Positions 17,423 to 26,649 of a DNA stretch of 64,000 nt are shown here, piece by piece (the stretch's first letter is position 1; each line of letters starts with the position of its first letter). The stretch covers positions 806,001 to 870,000 of the forward strand of contig NZ_CP051305.1 of NCBI RefSeq assembly GCF_024181385.1, read 5' to 3'. The notes under the pieces were generated by a model. That model was not told the DNA's origin and ran no database searches. It was given only the letters and a program-made list of their open reading frames with translations. The stretch comes from Treponema sp. OMZ 798. GTDB taxonomy: Bacteria > Spirochaetota > Spirochaetia > Treponematales > Treponemataceae. The position numbers were made by a program, and so were the translations under genes.

Positions 17423-20173
17423 TTAAAATCTTATCTCTACAATAGCCTTAAATTTTCCTATCTTTACTTTTTCTAATGGGTGAGCATATTCTATACCGAT
17501 GTTTGCGGCTGAGCTTATTATCATATAGAACTTGCCGTATATCGACCGATAAATATCGGCCTTATTTTTTCCTCCGTCCAAAAAATTAAAAACGGTTCTG
17601 TATCCTGTTGTGATATTTAGCCTGTTAAAAAATATGGGAAGCCATGAGCTTCCTGTTTGAATATCATAACTTAAAATATTTACCTCTCCCTCAAAGCCGA
17701 ATCCGTAATTTATCTTTCCCGGGCGGATAATTTTTTTTACGTTCTCATATTCGCTCATATTCGGAAGATAGGAAGCCATACCCATTAGGGCAGTACTTCT
17801 AAAAAAACCGTAGCCGCCGGTGTGCGGGAGGGCAAAGGCATTGTATCCGAAATACGAACTCAAGTTCAGTTTGATCGGAACAAGAGGCGGCCTAAAAGCT
17901 GTGAAAGTCTGTAGTGCAAATGCATTTGTTTTTGAAGGAAAATGGAAGCCGTGTTTTAATCCGCCGGCTGCCTGAACCATTATAAAATCTTTTGTAAAAA
18001 AATTTGTATTTAATCTTTGAGACGATTTTTGATAGGTATAAACGGCGGATAGTTCTTCCGATAAAACCGGATTTCCCAATTTTTGTTCGTAGAGAGTTTT
18101 TGCCTTTTTATCGGCAGAATTAAAAAAACTAAAGCCTTCAATAGATAACCCGGCTCTTCCCGATACATTGTGATAAAAAGAATTTAAGGGTAAGAATAAT
18201 TCGCTTTCTATAGTGCTTCCTATTCTTCTAAATTTAAAAAATTTATTTTCATCATAAAATTTAATCTTAATATTGGCCGGTCTTGTTTCAGCCTTTAGTA
18301 AAATAGATGTTTCATAAAAAAACGGCTTAAAATAAAAAAGAGAAAGGGTTTCAAAATATAAAAGATTTGTAGGATCATTCCAATATAATTTTATACCTAT
18401 CGGTATGTCTTTTCTCTCTCTTAAAAGTCCCGAAAAATCAATGATGGGCAGAGGAAAGGGTTTATGTATCCATGAAAAATAATTATATTTATCCTTTGTT
18501 AAAATATCCGTATTGGGAATTTTGGTTTTAGTTTCTTGATCTGAAATATCAAAGGCTTTTAAAGATGCTTTTCTTTCCGTAAAAAAAGAAGAATCTATTT
18601 TATAAAGCGAATTGTATTTTGTAAAAACTCCGGCATAGATAATTTCATATTCTTTAGTTCCATTTTTTTGTTTTACTATCGGAAAAAATGTTCCTCCCGA
18701 AATATCTTTTTCTAAAACTTTTAATTCGTTTGTTTTTAAATTAACAAAAGCCGATCGGTAAAGATTGTTTTTATCGGCCCATGAAAAACTTAAAACAGGT
18801 TCTTCTTCGGAATTATTGCTTTGCAAATACCTTATTGCGGGAAGAGGTGTTTCGGGCTCCAGCCTTTGTATTTTTTTTGAAACCGTGTCTATTGTCAAGA
18901 TATCCCGCTTTATGCCGTCGGCTGCAATGAGGGCGATTTTGTTTTTACCTGCAAATACGGGATTGTAAAGAGCCGAATAGGGAAGCCCCGGCCCGGCTTT
19001 TAATAGGGCTTCTTTTTTTTCGAAAGATTTTTTATCGATTAAAACAAGCTCCGAAAACTGACTTTTTATTTCTATTCCGCAAAGCGTTTCGCCGCAAAAG
19101 GATGCATACCTTAAAGACGTAAGCTCCTTATCCGAAAACTTTTTTTTATCTATGTCAAAGATTCTTGCCCTATTGTGTTCGCCGAGAGGAGAGTTCACTA
19201 AATCACTGACCAAAAGAAATTTTCCGTCTTGCGAAAAACTTAAAAAAGAAAGACTAGGTTCCGCCGTAAAAAGTTTTTCTTCTTTTCCTGAATCGTCAAC
19301 AAATATTACGTTTTTGGTTGTAAAATCAAAACAGGCAAAGCCGTCTTTAGAGCTTGCAATAAGACTGAACCCCGATTTCGCCTTAATAGGATTTTGCGGA
19401 CGAAGGGCCTTTTCGGGAAAGTGAATCGATTCCAAAAAACTGTTCCAAAGCGTATCAAGCTCCTTATTAAAAATCTTTTTTGTTTTGTGTTTAGGAAAAG
19501 AAGAAAGAGGATTGGCCCAGTATTTTACATAGGGTTCCATCCCGTAAATTTTTTGAAGATATTGGGCAAAGGCTCCGCCGTAAATATAAGGCCAAAGTCC
19601 TCCGGGGTAGACATCCCTCGCTCCCGCTGCCTCTTTCCATGAAGGACTTGAATTGTCAAGTCTCGCCTGCATTAGATGGTGCATTATCAAAGGATCGTTT
19701 AGTCTTCCTTGACCTTCATCCATACTTTCATATGAAACGGCAACACCTTCGGTAAAGGACATGGGAAGGAGGGGCAAAAAATACGTAAGCGAAATTGCAT
19801 GGGTTAATTCATGATAGAGAACTTTTAAAATTATATCGCTTAAATTGCTTAAGTGACCCTCTTCAGGGAGCGTGTCAAAAAGAACAATCCTGCGATACGG
19901 AAAAAAGGTATAATAGCCGTTTAAGGCCTCCTTTCCGCTTTCAATATAGATGGGCATTCTTTTTGGAATTTTGCGGTTTAGTTTTTGGGAAATTTCTTCG
20001 GCATAATTATCTGCATATTCCGAAATCAGGGCTGCCGTTTTTTCGGAGCTTGAAGAGTAAATAATATCGAAGTATTTTGTTTTTTGAACAAAAAGATTTT
20101 CTGCATTTAAGTGTATGAGCTCACCTATGAAAAATAAGGAAATAAAAAAAACGATTCTTCTTTTGTGTTGCAT
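17423..20173 (-). CDS. Exported gluzincin-like protease with propeller-like and barrel-like regions
   Basis: A 916-residue exported protein starting with a signal peptide (hydrophobic residues about 7-18, cut near residue 24). A metalloprotease-like domain follows, with HELTH at residues 121-125 and Glu142 (SFTEG) as probable third zinc ligand. Residues about 270-540 look like repeated beta-propeller blades (SKDGFACFD, SQDGKFLLVSD and similar). The last roughly 320 residues are beta-rich, rich in aromatics and end in a Phe (VEIRF), as in outer-membrane barrels. There is no ribosome-binding site, and the promoter at 20180-20208 places the transcript start at the ATG. Substrate is unknown. Confidence 0.65.
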   Translation of the reverse strand: MQHKRRIVFFISLFFIGELIHLNAENLFVQKTKYFDIIYSSSSEKTAALISEYADNYAEEISQKLNRKIPKRMPIYIESGKEALNGYYTFFPYRRIVLFDTLPEEGHLSNLSDIILKVLYHELTHAISLTYFLPLLPMSFTEGVAVSYESMDEGQGRLNDPLIMHHLMQARLDNSSPSWKEAAGARDVYPGGLWPYIYGGAFAQYLQKIYGMEPYVKYWANPLSSFPKHKTKKIFNKELDTLWNSFLESIHFPEKALRPQNPIKAKSGFSLIASSKDGFACFDFTTKNVIFVDDSGKEEKLFTAEPSLSFLSFSQDGKFLLVSDLVNSPLGEHNRARIFDIDKKKFSDKELTSLRYASFCGETLCGIEIKSQFSELVLIDKKSFEKKEALLKAGPGLPYSALYNPVFAGKNKIALIAADGIKRDILTIDTVSKKIQRLEPETPLPAIRYLQSNNSEEEPVLSFSWADKNNLYRSAFVNLKTNELKVLEKDISGGTFFPIVKQKNGTKEYEIIYAGVFTKYNSLYKIDSSFFTERKASLKAFDISDQETKTKIPNTDILTKDKYNYFSWIHKPFPLPIIDFSGLLRERKDIPIGIKLYWNDPTNLLYFETLSLFYFKPFFYETSILLKAETRPANIKIKFYDENKFFKFRRIGSTIESELFLPLNSFYHNVSGRAGLSIEGFSFFNSADKKAKTLYEQKLGNPVLSEELSAVYTYQKSSQRLNTNFFTKDFIMVQAAGGLKHGFHFPSKTNAFALQTFTAFRPPLVPIKLNLSSYFGYNAFALPHTGGYGFFRSTALMGMASYLPNMSEYENVKKIIRPGKINYGFGFEGEVNILSYDIQTGSSWLPIFFNRLNITTGYRTVFNFLDGGKNKADIYRSIYGKFYMIISSAANIGIEYAHPLEKVKIGKFKAIVEIRF

Positions 20174-20190
20174 TACGCAATTATGCGTAA
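20173..20190. repeat. Hairpin TTACGCA-atta-TGCGTAA overlapping a start codon
   Basis: A perfect 7-bp inverted repeat (20173-20179 and 20184-20190) covers the -10 box and the first base of the minus-strand gene beginning at 20173. Six or more A follow on the plus strand, so a weak plus-strand terminator is another reading. Confidence 0.45.
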
Positions 20191-20208
20191 AAAAACTTAG
20201 GCTGTCAA
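20180..20208 (-). promoter_or_regulatory. Promoter giving a likely leaderless mRNA for the 916-residue gene
   Basis: On the minus strand, TTGACA (20208-20203), a 17-nt spacer and CATAAT (20185-20180). Only 6 nt separate the -10 from the ATG at 20173. The -35 box lies inside the 3' end of the upstream gene. Confidence 0.55.
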
Positions 20209-20607
20209 GTCGAGTACGGCTGCCGGAAGAGGAGTACCTCCGTAGCCTATGTTTTCCGTTTGTATCATCGTATTTTTAATCTGATTGTGGTAGTAATCTA
20301 AAAGCCCGTCTATTTGATTTTCGGTCATTTCAGACTCCAGCTGAGCGGCTGCCGATTCCGTAAGCCTTGCTTTTTGAGCCCCGTTGGTTTTCATGGATAC
20401 AAGCTGGTCGATTATGGAGTTTAAGATTCTGAGCTTGTCTATGCTCATGCCCGATTGGCCTTGGGCCTGCGCAAAACCTGAAACGTATTTAAAATGAGAG
20501 TAGAGTACTTGGCTTGCTTTGACGGGCACATAAGCTCTTCCGCCTGCCGAAATCTTAGGCATTGCAAGTTGAGAAAGAGCTTGAAGCGGCGAGCTGTTTG
20601 AAACCAT
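20197..20607 (-). CDS. Conserved-looking hypothetical protein, 136 aa
   Basis: I do not recognise the family. The protein has no signal peptide or membrane segment and is mostly helical by composition, ending TPLPAAVLDLTA. The start follows a GGAGG-type site (tttcctcc on the plus strand). Its 3' end carries the -35 box of the next gene. Coding is supported by the ribosome-binding site, clean frame and codon use like the neighbours. Confidence 0.7.
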   Translation of the reverse strand: MVSNSSPLQALSQLAMPKISAGGRAYVPVKASQVLYSHFKYVSGFAQAQGQSGMSIDKLRILNSIIDQLVSMKTNGAQKARLTESAAAQLESEMTENQIDGLLDYYHNQIKNTMIQTENIGYGGTPLPAAVLDLTA

Positions 20608-20696
20608 CTATTTCCTCCATAAAAACTTTTATTTCTAAATAAATTATCGGAATTTTTAAAATCTGCTTTAGACCAATAATTTTTTTATGTATACAA

Positions 20697-20725
20697 TTGC
20701 AGATTTTGTTTTTTTGTGATAAAAT
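20697..20725 (+). promoter_or_regulatory. Promoter of the cyclase operon
   Basis: TTGCAG (20697-20702), a 17-nt spacer and TAAAAT (20720-20725) with an extended TG at 20717-20718. A GGGAGA site follows before the ATG. Confidence 0.55.
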
Positions 20726-20755
20726 GTATGGATAGGATAATTTTGGGAGAAATTT

Positions 20756-22666
20756 ATGTTAAAAAATGAAGGCTTAAATGAGAAGGTAAAATTCTCGATT
20801 GGTGCTAAGCTGATAACCATTATTTCGATTTTGGTTATATTTTCTCTGGGAACCATAACGGGACTTGTGTCTTGGTTTGTAGGTGAGGATATTCAGACCA
20901 TGTCTGAAGAGAGTAATAGAACCGTTAATTTTCAAGCCGGAGCGGCCGCAGAAAAAGAGCTGTCTTCAATAAAGGCAAATGCTTTTTTATTCTTGGATGT
21001 CCTTAACTCGACTGAAACCGGATCAGGCATAGCAAAACAGACGGCTAACTTTTATTTTGAAAGAAATCCTCAGGTAGCGGCAATTGCAGTTACCGATTCA
21101 AGAATGGATAAACGTCTTTATCGAAAACTCGTTAGTACCAATTTTTTCCTTTCCCGTGAGCTTGAACCTCCGGTTATAGACGAGTTTATCGAAAAAGAAA
21201 TGGAAACGGCTATTCAAGCCGAAAAAGGAATAAGTCAGGTCGTGAACGCTTCTCCTTTTTTTGGAGAACCCATACTTGTTCTTTTTTATCCGTACAAAGA
21301 GAAAGGCCTGGACCAGAGCTTGATAGTCTTCTTTTCTGCCGAAACCTTATCCGAGCACATAGGTACGGGAAAACTCCAAACAACCTATCTTGTAAACAAC
21401 CTAGGCGATATTTTAATTCACCCCGATTTTGAGCTTACCAAAAACGGAATTAATGTGCGGGACTCAAAACTCTTTTTGGAGATGCGTGAAAAAGGAGATA
21501 TGAACAGGCAGATCCTTTTTACCGACAAGGAAGGAAAAAAACAGTTCGGGGCTTATAAAAAACTTTCGATAGCAGATCTTGCCGTTCTTACCACGGCCGA
21601 GGCCGATAAGGTTTTGGAGCCCGTATTAAGATCAACCTTTAAAAACGTTACCTTGGGTGTTGCGGTTTTAGCGCTTGCAATCCTTCTTATCTGGTTTTTC
21701 TCAAAATCGATAAGTTCGCCTGTTAAGGTGCTCGCTGCCGCAGCCGGCGAAATCGAGCAGGGTAATTATGAGCTTGATCTAAAGGCTAAGACAAAGGATG
21801 AAATAGGTCTTTTAACAAAGAGCTTTGTCAGGATGGGCAAGGGTTTGGCTGAAAGAGAAAGGCTTAAGGACTCTTTCGGCCGCTTTATAAACAAGGAAAT
21901 TGCAGAGCTTGCCATGAAAGGAGAGCTTGCACTCGGCGGCGAAACAAAGGAAACGACTATATTCTTCTCTGACATCCGATCCTTTACGGCTATTTCCGAA
22001 AAACTCGAACCGAATGAGGTTGTAGAGTTCTTAAATGAGTATATGACCCAGATGGTAGAATGTGTAAACGATACCCACGGAGTTGTAGACAAATTTATAG
22101 GAGATGCGGTTATGGCAGTTTGGGGTGCTCCCACAAGTGCAGGAAGTCCGAAAGAAGATGCCTTGAACTGTATAAGGGCTGCTTTAAGGATGAGGGCTGC
22201 CCTGATTATCTTTAATAGGGGAAGAGGCGGAGACAAAAAGCCTATTATCCGTATAGGATGCGGTATTAACTCAGGACCCGTTGTTGCCGGTCAGATAGGT
22301 TCAAAAAAGAGAATGGAGTACACGGTAATAGGAGATGCCGTGAACCTTGCATCCAGAACCGAAGCCTTAAACAAACCCTTGGGTACGGATATTCTTATTA
22401 CCGAAAATACTTATAACCTTGTAAAAGATAAGGTCTTTGTTGAAGAAATGCCGTCCGTTACGGTTAAAGGAAAATCGGCTCCTTTAAGAATGTTTGCGGT
22501 TATAAATATGCCTGAAGAAACAGGTATTCCCGGTGCAGGAGAGAAAGGACCTAAGAGCTTGGCTCAAATTAGAGAAAAACTGGGAATTCCTACTCCGGAT
22601 TTGAATAAGGTGGATTTAAATGAAGACGAAAAGAAATACAACATTCAAGCCCAAAACAAACAGTAA
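20756..22666 (+). CDS. Membrane-bound class III adenylate cyclase with HAMP domain
   Basis: Makes cAMP from ATP in response to an envelope signal. Order: TM1 (about 17-42), a periplasmic sensor of about 250 residues, TM2 (about 298-317), HAMP (about 317-369), cyclase domain (about 395-590). The metal-binding Asp residues are in FFSDIRSF and KFIGDAVMAVWG. The Lys of DKFIGD and Asp of YTVIGDAVNLASR are the residues that select adenine, so adenylate is favoured over guanylate. The C-terminal tail of about 50 residues is low-complexity. The next gene starts inside this one (47-bp overlap), giving tight coupling to the FecR-domain protein. Confidence 0.9.
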   Translation: MLKNEGLNEKVKFSIGAKLITIISILVIFSLGTITGLVSWFVGEDIQTMSEESNRTVNFQAGAAAEKELSSIKANAFLFLDVLNSTETGSGIAKQTANFYFERNPQVAAIAVTDSRMDKRLYRKLVSTNFFLSRELEPPVIDEFIEKEMETAIQAEKGISQVVNASPFFGEPILVLFYPYKEKGLDQSLIVFFSAETLSEHIGTGKLQTTYLVNNLGDILIHPDFELTKNGINVRDSKLFLEMREKGDMNRQILFTDKEGKKQFGAYKKLSIADLAVLTTAEADKVLEPVLRSTFKNVTLGVAVLALAILLIWFFSKSISSPVKVLAAAAGEIEQGNYELDLKAKTKDEIGLLTKSFVRMGKGLAERERLKDSFGRFINKEIAELAMKGELALGGETKETTIFFSDIRSFTAISEKLEPNEVVEFLNEYMTQMVECVNDTHGVVDKFIGDAVMAVWGAPTSAGSPKEDALNCIRAALRMRAALIIFNRGRGGDKKPIIRIGCGINSGPVVAGQIGSKKRMEYTVIGDAVNLASRTEALNKPLGTDILITENTYNLVKDKVFVEEMPSVTVKGKSAPLRMFAVINMPEETGIPGAGEKGPKSLAQIREKLGIPTPDLNKVDLNEDEKKYNIQAQNKQ

Positions 22667-25400
22667 GCTCTTAGACCTCGCTGTGGTTGCAGTATCCCTG
22701 CTGGTTATATTTTTTGATTTGTTTTTGTTTGTAAGGGAGCTGAACAGAACCTTTGAACATTTTGATACACCGATAGCTATAGTTAATTATAAATACAAAA
22801 CCGTTCAGCGTAAATTCAAAGACAGGGCAGTATGGGACCGTCCCGTTCAAAATTCTTATCTTTATGACGGGGATACTATAAGAACGGCTAATGAGGCCTC
22901 TGCAACCATTCATTTTTTGGGGGATGAAGAAGCAAGCAACGTAGTTGAAGTAGACTCGAATACTATGGTTCAGATTTTCGGTAAAAAAAACAAAGAATCC
23001 GAGCTTAACCTAAATTCGGGTTCGGTATCGGCAAAAACCGCTAACAATAATCTACGCTTAAAGTCGGATAATGCAGATATCAGTATCGAAAAAGGTTCAG
23101 TCTTACATGTTCAAAAGGCAGGTGAAGAAAGCCTTCGGTTGGCTGTAGAAGAAGGCTCCGTTTCTTTTACGGGAGATAAAACCGGAGAAAAAGAAATTTT
23201 AGAAGCCGGCTCTGTCTTACAGCAGGGAAAAAAGGCAAAACTGGTTATGATAAGTCCGGGTAAAAGTACGAGACTTTTAAATCAGTCGCGGGATAATTTT
23301 GGACTTGAAATTAAATTTAAGTGGCAATCTTCCTTTTCCAATGATGAAGAAATTTTTCTTGAAACCTCGCCTTTAAGCAATTTCAGCATAGATACAAAAA
23401 AATATGATGTAAGCGGCTTAAAGGAATTTACGCTTAAGCATGATTCCGGCGCTCTTTATTGGCGCTTATACTCGGCCAAGGAGGGCGTTGAAAGTGAAGA
23501 GACCTTATCGGGAAAACTTACGGTCATCAAGGCTCCGGCTCCTGCAGCCCTTTTGCCCGAATCGGAAAAGACCTTTGCTTATAATGCTAATCCTCCCCAT
23601 ATCAGATTTTTGTGGGAAGGAAATGAACTTTCTTCATTCTACACTGTCGAAATTGCAGACAATAAGGAAATGAAAAATCCGGTAATAAGTAAAAATTCCG
23701 GCTCCGAATCTTTTACCTTGTCAGAGCTGACGGAGGGAACATGGTATTGGCGCGTAGTTCCGAAATACGGGTTCGATTCTTCATTTACGGCCCAAGCTTC
23801 TGCAGTTTCGGTTTTTTATATCAAAAAAACCGAAGAGGGCGAAAAGCCGGAGCTTCTTCACATGAAAAGTATTATGGATACCTCGAAAGGAAAGGGTCTT
23901 ACCTTTTCTTGGAAACCTAATTTGGATGCTGCAAAATACAGGGTAAAGATAGCCCGTGATAAGGCCATGACCGATATTCTTATAGACAACATCGTTATAA
24001 CAAGCTATATAGAGTTAAAAGAAGCTTCAAAATTCTTGCCTAACGGCGATTACTATATGACGGTTGCCTCCCTTGATGCAAAGGACAATGAGATAGGTAT
24101 AAGCGATGTTGCGTTTTTTAAAACCATGGATTCGGAGATTATTTTACGCTCCGTTTTTCCTCCTAATGATTATAATTTACTTGATGCCTTAACAGGAGAT
24201 ACCTTCTTTACATGGAAGACTAATTTTGATTCGGAGCAGATTTTTCAGGTTTCAAATACCAAGGATTTTAAAAAACTTACGGTCAATAAAACGGTTAAGG
24301 GTTTAGGAACTGACGGAGTCAGCTTGCCTGAAGGCGAATGGTATTGGCGCGTTTATAGCGAATTGGACGGAAAGCAATATATATCCGAGGTAAAAAAACT
24401 AAACGTAATACCTCTTCTCGATAAGCCTGATTTAAGCGATGCAAAGAAAAATATTGTAATCGTTCCAAAACATAAAAGTAAATTCGGCTGGAAGCCGGTT
24501 GAAGGTGCCGATTATTATCAGGTAAAACTTACAGACAGGACTTCGGATTCCGTTCCCTTATATGAAGACCTTTTTGCTTTAAATACCGAGATTGAAATCG
24601 ATATGAATAAATTTGAAGACGGGGACTATATATTGAATATACAGGCTTTTGCAAATGCCGGCTTAAATTCGAGCCGAATGTTCGGTCTTTCGCAAGCCCA
24701 TACCTTTACGGCAAAGCATCTGCAGCCTGTGGTACTTATAAAACCTGCACCGGGTGATAAGATTGACGGTATAGAGGCGGCTCTTAATCCTTCTCAGGCC
24801 GAATGGTCATCGGCTCATCCGCCTGTAGGAGTCGAATTTATTTTGGAAAAAATCGGTGTGCGGACTCCGGTGTTTACATTAAAAGATACTGGTTATAAGG
24901 TTCAGCTTCCTCCTTTAACGGCAGGAAGATACCGATGGAAGGTAAGGGCCGAAACGGAAGACGGTTTCGATATTTCATCCAAAGACTATGCAGCCTTTAC
25001 GGTTTTACCGATTCCGCCCCTGGCTAAGGCTCAATTTATATTCCCAAAAGACAAAGAAGTTTTAGGCGTTTCGTTCTTTTCGGCAAACAGAAGTATAGTT
25101 TTTAAATGGAAGGCTGTTGATAAGGCAACTCATTATATTTTACGGGTATATAATGAAAAGAATAGAGCAATTTTAAATACCGAAATTCCGGCAAAGGGGG
25201 AGAGGGATATTGTCTATGAATTTAAAGATATTCAGCGCTTATCCCGCGGAGCCTTTTTTGTTGAAGTTGTTGCGCAAAGACGGCTTGAAAGCGGTTTGAC
25301 TTTTCAAACCGGTATTGTTTCAAAAAAGAGGTTTGATATTGACTTACCCAAAAAAGATAACGTAGAAACGGATGAAACAGGAGTTCTTTATGGAAGATAA
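22620..25400 (+). CDS. FecR-domain membrane protein with repeated Fn3-like segments
   Basis: A single-pass protein (TM about residues 16-41) with a large exported part of 926 residues in all. Residues about 65-170 match FecR: YLYDGDTIRTANEASATIHF, then repeated EKGSV/EEGSVSF elements. After that come at least four beta-sandwich repeats, each ending in a WYWRV-like strand (GALYWRLY, GTWYWRVV, GEWYWRVY, GRYRWKVR). FecR domains usually sense or pass on envelope signals. The start at 22620 has AAGGTGG upstream and lies inside the cyclase gene. Coupling suggests a link with cyclase signalling, which is inference. Confidence 0.8.
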   Translation: MKTKRNTTFKPKTNSKLLDLAVVAVSLLVIFFDLFLFVRELNRTFEHFDTPIAIVNYKYKTVQRKFKDRAVWDRPVQNSYLYDGDTIRTANEASATIHFLGDEEASNVVEVDSNTMVQIFGKKNKESELNLNSGSVSAKTANNNLRLKSDNADISIEKGSVLHVQKAGEESLRLAVEEGSVSFTGDKTGEKEILEAGSVLQQGKKAKLVMISPGKSTRLLNQSRDNFGLEIKFKWQSSFSNDEEIFLETSPLSNFSIDTKKYDVSGLKEFTLKHDSGALYWRLYSAKEGVESEETLSGKLTVIKAPAPAALLPESEKTFAYNANPPHIRFLWEGNELSSFYTVEIADNKEMKNPVISKNSGSESFTLSELTEGTWYWRVVPKYGFDSSFTAQASAVSVFYIKKTEEGEKPELLHMKSIMDTSKGKGLTFSWKPNLDAAKYRVKIARDKAMTDILIDNIVITSYIELKEASKFLPNGDYYMTVASLDAKDNEIGISDVAFFKTMDSEIILRSVFPPNDYNLLDALTGDTFFTWKTNFDSEQIFQVSNTKDFKKLTVNKTVKGLGTDGVSLPEGEWYWRVYSELDGKQYISEVKKLNVIPLLDKPDLSDAKKNIVIVPKHKSKFGWKPVEGADYYQVKLTDRTSDSVPLYEDLFALNTEIEIDMNKFEDGDYILNIQAFANAGLNSSRMFGLSQAHTFTAKHLQPVVLIKPAPGDKIDGIEAALNPSQAEWSSAHPPVGVEFILEKIGVRTPVFTLKDTGYKVQLPPLTAGRYRWKVRAETEDGFDISSKDYAAFTVLPIPPLAKAQFIFPKDKEVLGVSFFSANRSIVFKWKAVDKATHYILRVYNEKNRAILNTEIPAKGERDIVYEFKDIQRLSRGAFFVEVVAQRRLESGLTFQTGIVSKKRFDIDLPKKDNVETDETGVLYGR

Positions 25401-26604
25401 AAATTTTTTTGCTAAAAAATATTTTATGGTGTCCTTAATGTTTGCTGCTTGCTTAAACCTTTTTTCTCAAGACGGTAAGGTTAAAAATGAAGTTAATACA
25501 TCGGAAAGTCCCGAGGTAAAGAAAAATTATATTATAGGCACCGAGGGAAAAAAAACTGTTTTTTATCAAACCCTTTCTTGGGAAAATGTAGAAGGAATCT
25601 TGCATTTTGAGTTTGAGCTTGAAAAAAAAGAAAAAAGCGGCAAGTGGATTATTGTGGATAAAAAGAAACTAAATAAAAATTCTCTCGAGGTTTCTTTGCC
25701 TCACGGTAATTATCGGTACAGGATAAAGGTTATAAATCTTCTGGGGCAGGTTGACACTGTAAGTGCAGACCGCTATTTCGACATCCTTTTGGCTTTTCAG
25801 CCTGAGACTTCATCCGTTTCGCCTGATGCAATATATTTTGATGAGGATTACAGCAATATTGTAAACCTTTCAGGTAAGCATTTTAGGGAAGAGACAACCT
25901 TTGCCCTTCAAAAAGAAGGCGGAACGCCGATTTTAGGTAAGATTGTGGAGATAAGTCCCGACGGAACTAAGGCAAAAATAAGTTTTAATATGTTGAGAAT
26001 CAATCCGGGGCAATATAGATTTGTTGTTACAGACCCGAGCGGTTTAAAAGATTCAAAGCAGACGATTGTTTTTAGATTTCAAAAACCTTTGGATATTTTT
26101 CTTTCAGGAGGTTATGCCTTTAACGGTTTTGCAGGTAACCGCGTACTTAAGAAATATTTTAAAAAAGATTTTGCGGCCTTAAGCGGTATTTTAAGGTTCA
26201 GCCTTGTACCGATAAAGCGCTCTTACGGAAACTTCGGATTTAACCTTACCGGCTCGGGAATGTATTTAAGAAATAAGGAAGATGCATATACCCTGTCCGC
26301 AGGTTTTATTTTGACAGGCATTCAGGCTGTCTACATGAAGCCTATAATAAGACATCTTCTTAATTTTGATGCACACATAGGCTTCGGCACCGCGTTTATG
26401 GTAGATACAAAATTTGTTTTTACCGGCTTGCAAAGTCCTTCATATTGGTACTGGGGTCCGACAATGAATTTCGGTACAGCCTTGCAGGTTTATGTTTATA
26501 AAAAATTATATATAGAATTAAATGTCGATCATATAATTCCGTTTAGGAAAGCCTTTCCCAAATACATAGTACAGCCGTCGCTGTCTGTCGGATGGGAATT
26601 TTAA
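25390..26604 (+). CDS. Exported beta-rich protein, possible outer-membrane partner
   Basis: A signal peptide (MFAACLNLFSQ ending near residue 27) leads a 404-residue protein. I place the start at ATG 25390 because CAGGAG lies 7 nt upstream; the in-frame ATG at 25372 has no site. Residues about 145-235 resemble an IPT/TIG-like fold (SVSPDAIYFDEDY). The C-terminal third is aromatic-rich and ends in Phe (LSVGWEF), as expected of a small barrel. It overlaps the FecR-domain gene by 11 bp. The specific function is unknown. Confidence 0.65.
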   Translation: MEDKNFFAKKYFMVSLMFAACLNLFSQDGKVKNEVNTSESPEVKKNYIIGTEGKKTVFYQTLSWENVEGILHFEFELEKKEKSGKWIIVDKKKLNKNSLEVSLPHGNYRYRIKVINLLGQVDTVSADRYFDILLAFQPETSSVSPDAIYFDEDYSNIVNLSGKHFREETTFALQKEGGTPILGKIVEISPDGTKAKISFNMLRINPGQYRFVVTDPSGLKDSKQTIVFRFQKPLDIFLSGGYAFNGFAGNRVLKKYFKKDFAALSGILRFSLVPIKRSYGNFGFNLTGSGMYLRNKEDAYTLSAGFILTGIQAVYMKPIIRHLLNFDAHIGFGTAFMVDTKFVFTGLQSPSYWYWGPTMNFGTALQVYVYKKLYIELNVDHIIPFRKAFPKYIVQPSLSVGWEF

Positions 26605-26649
26605 AGAAATGCGAATGGTGAAGGACGAAGTGCGAATGGAGGGAAAAAG

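Noticed and set aside
17423..20173. Frameshift or gene fusion error in the 916-residue protein
   Set aside because: The frame is open throughout, with no overlapping alternative frame and consistent codon use from protease to barrel-like region.
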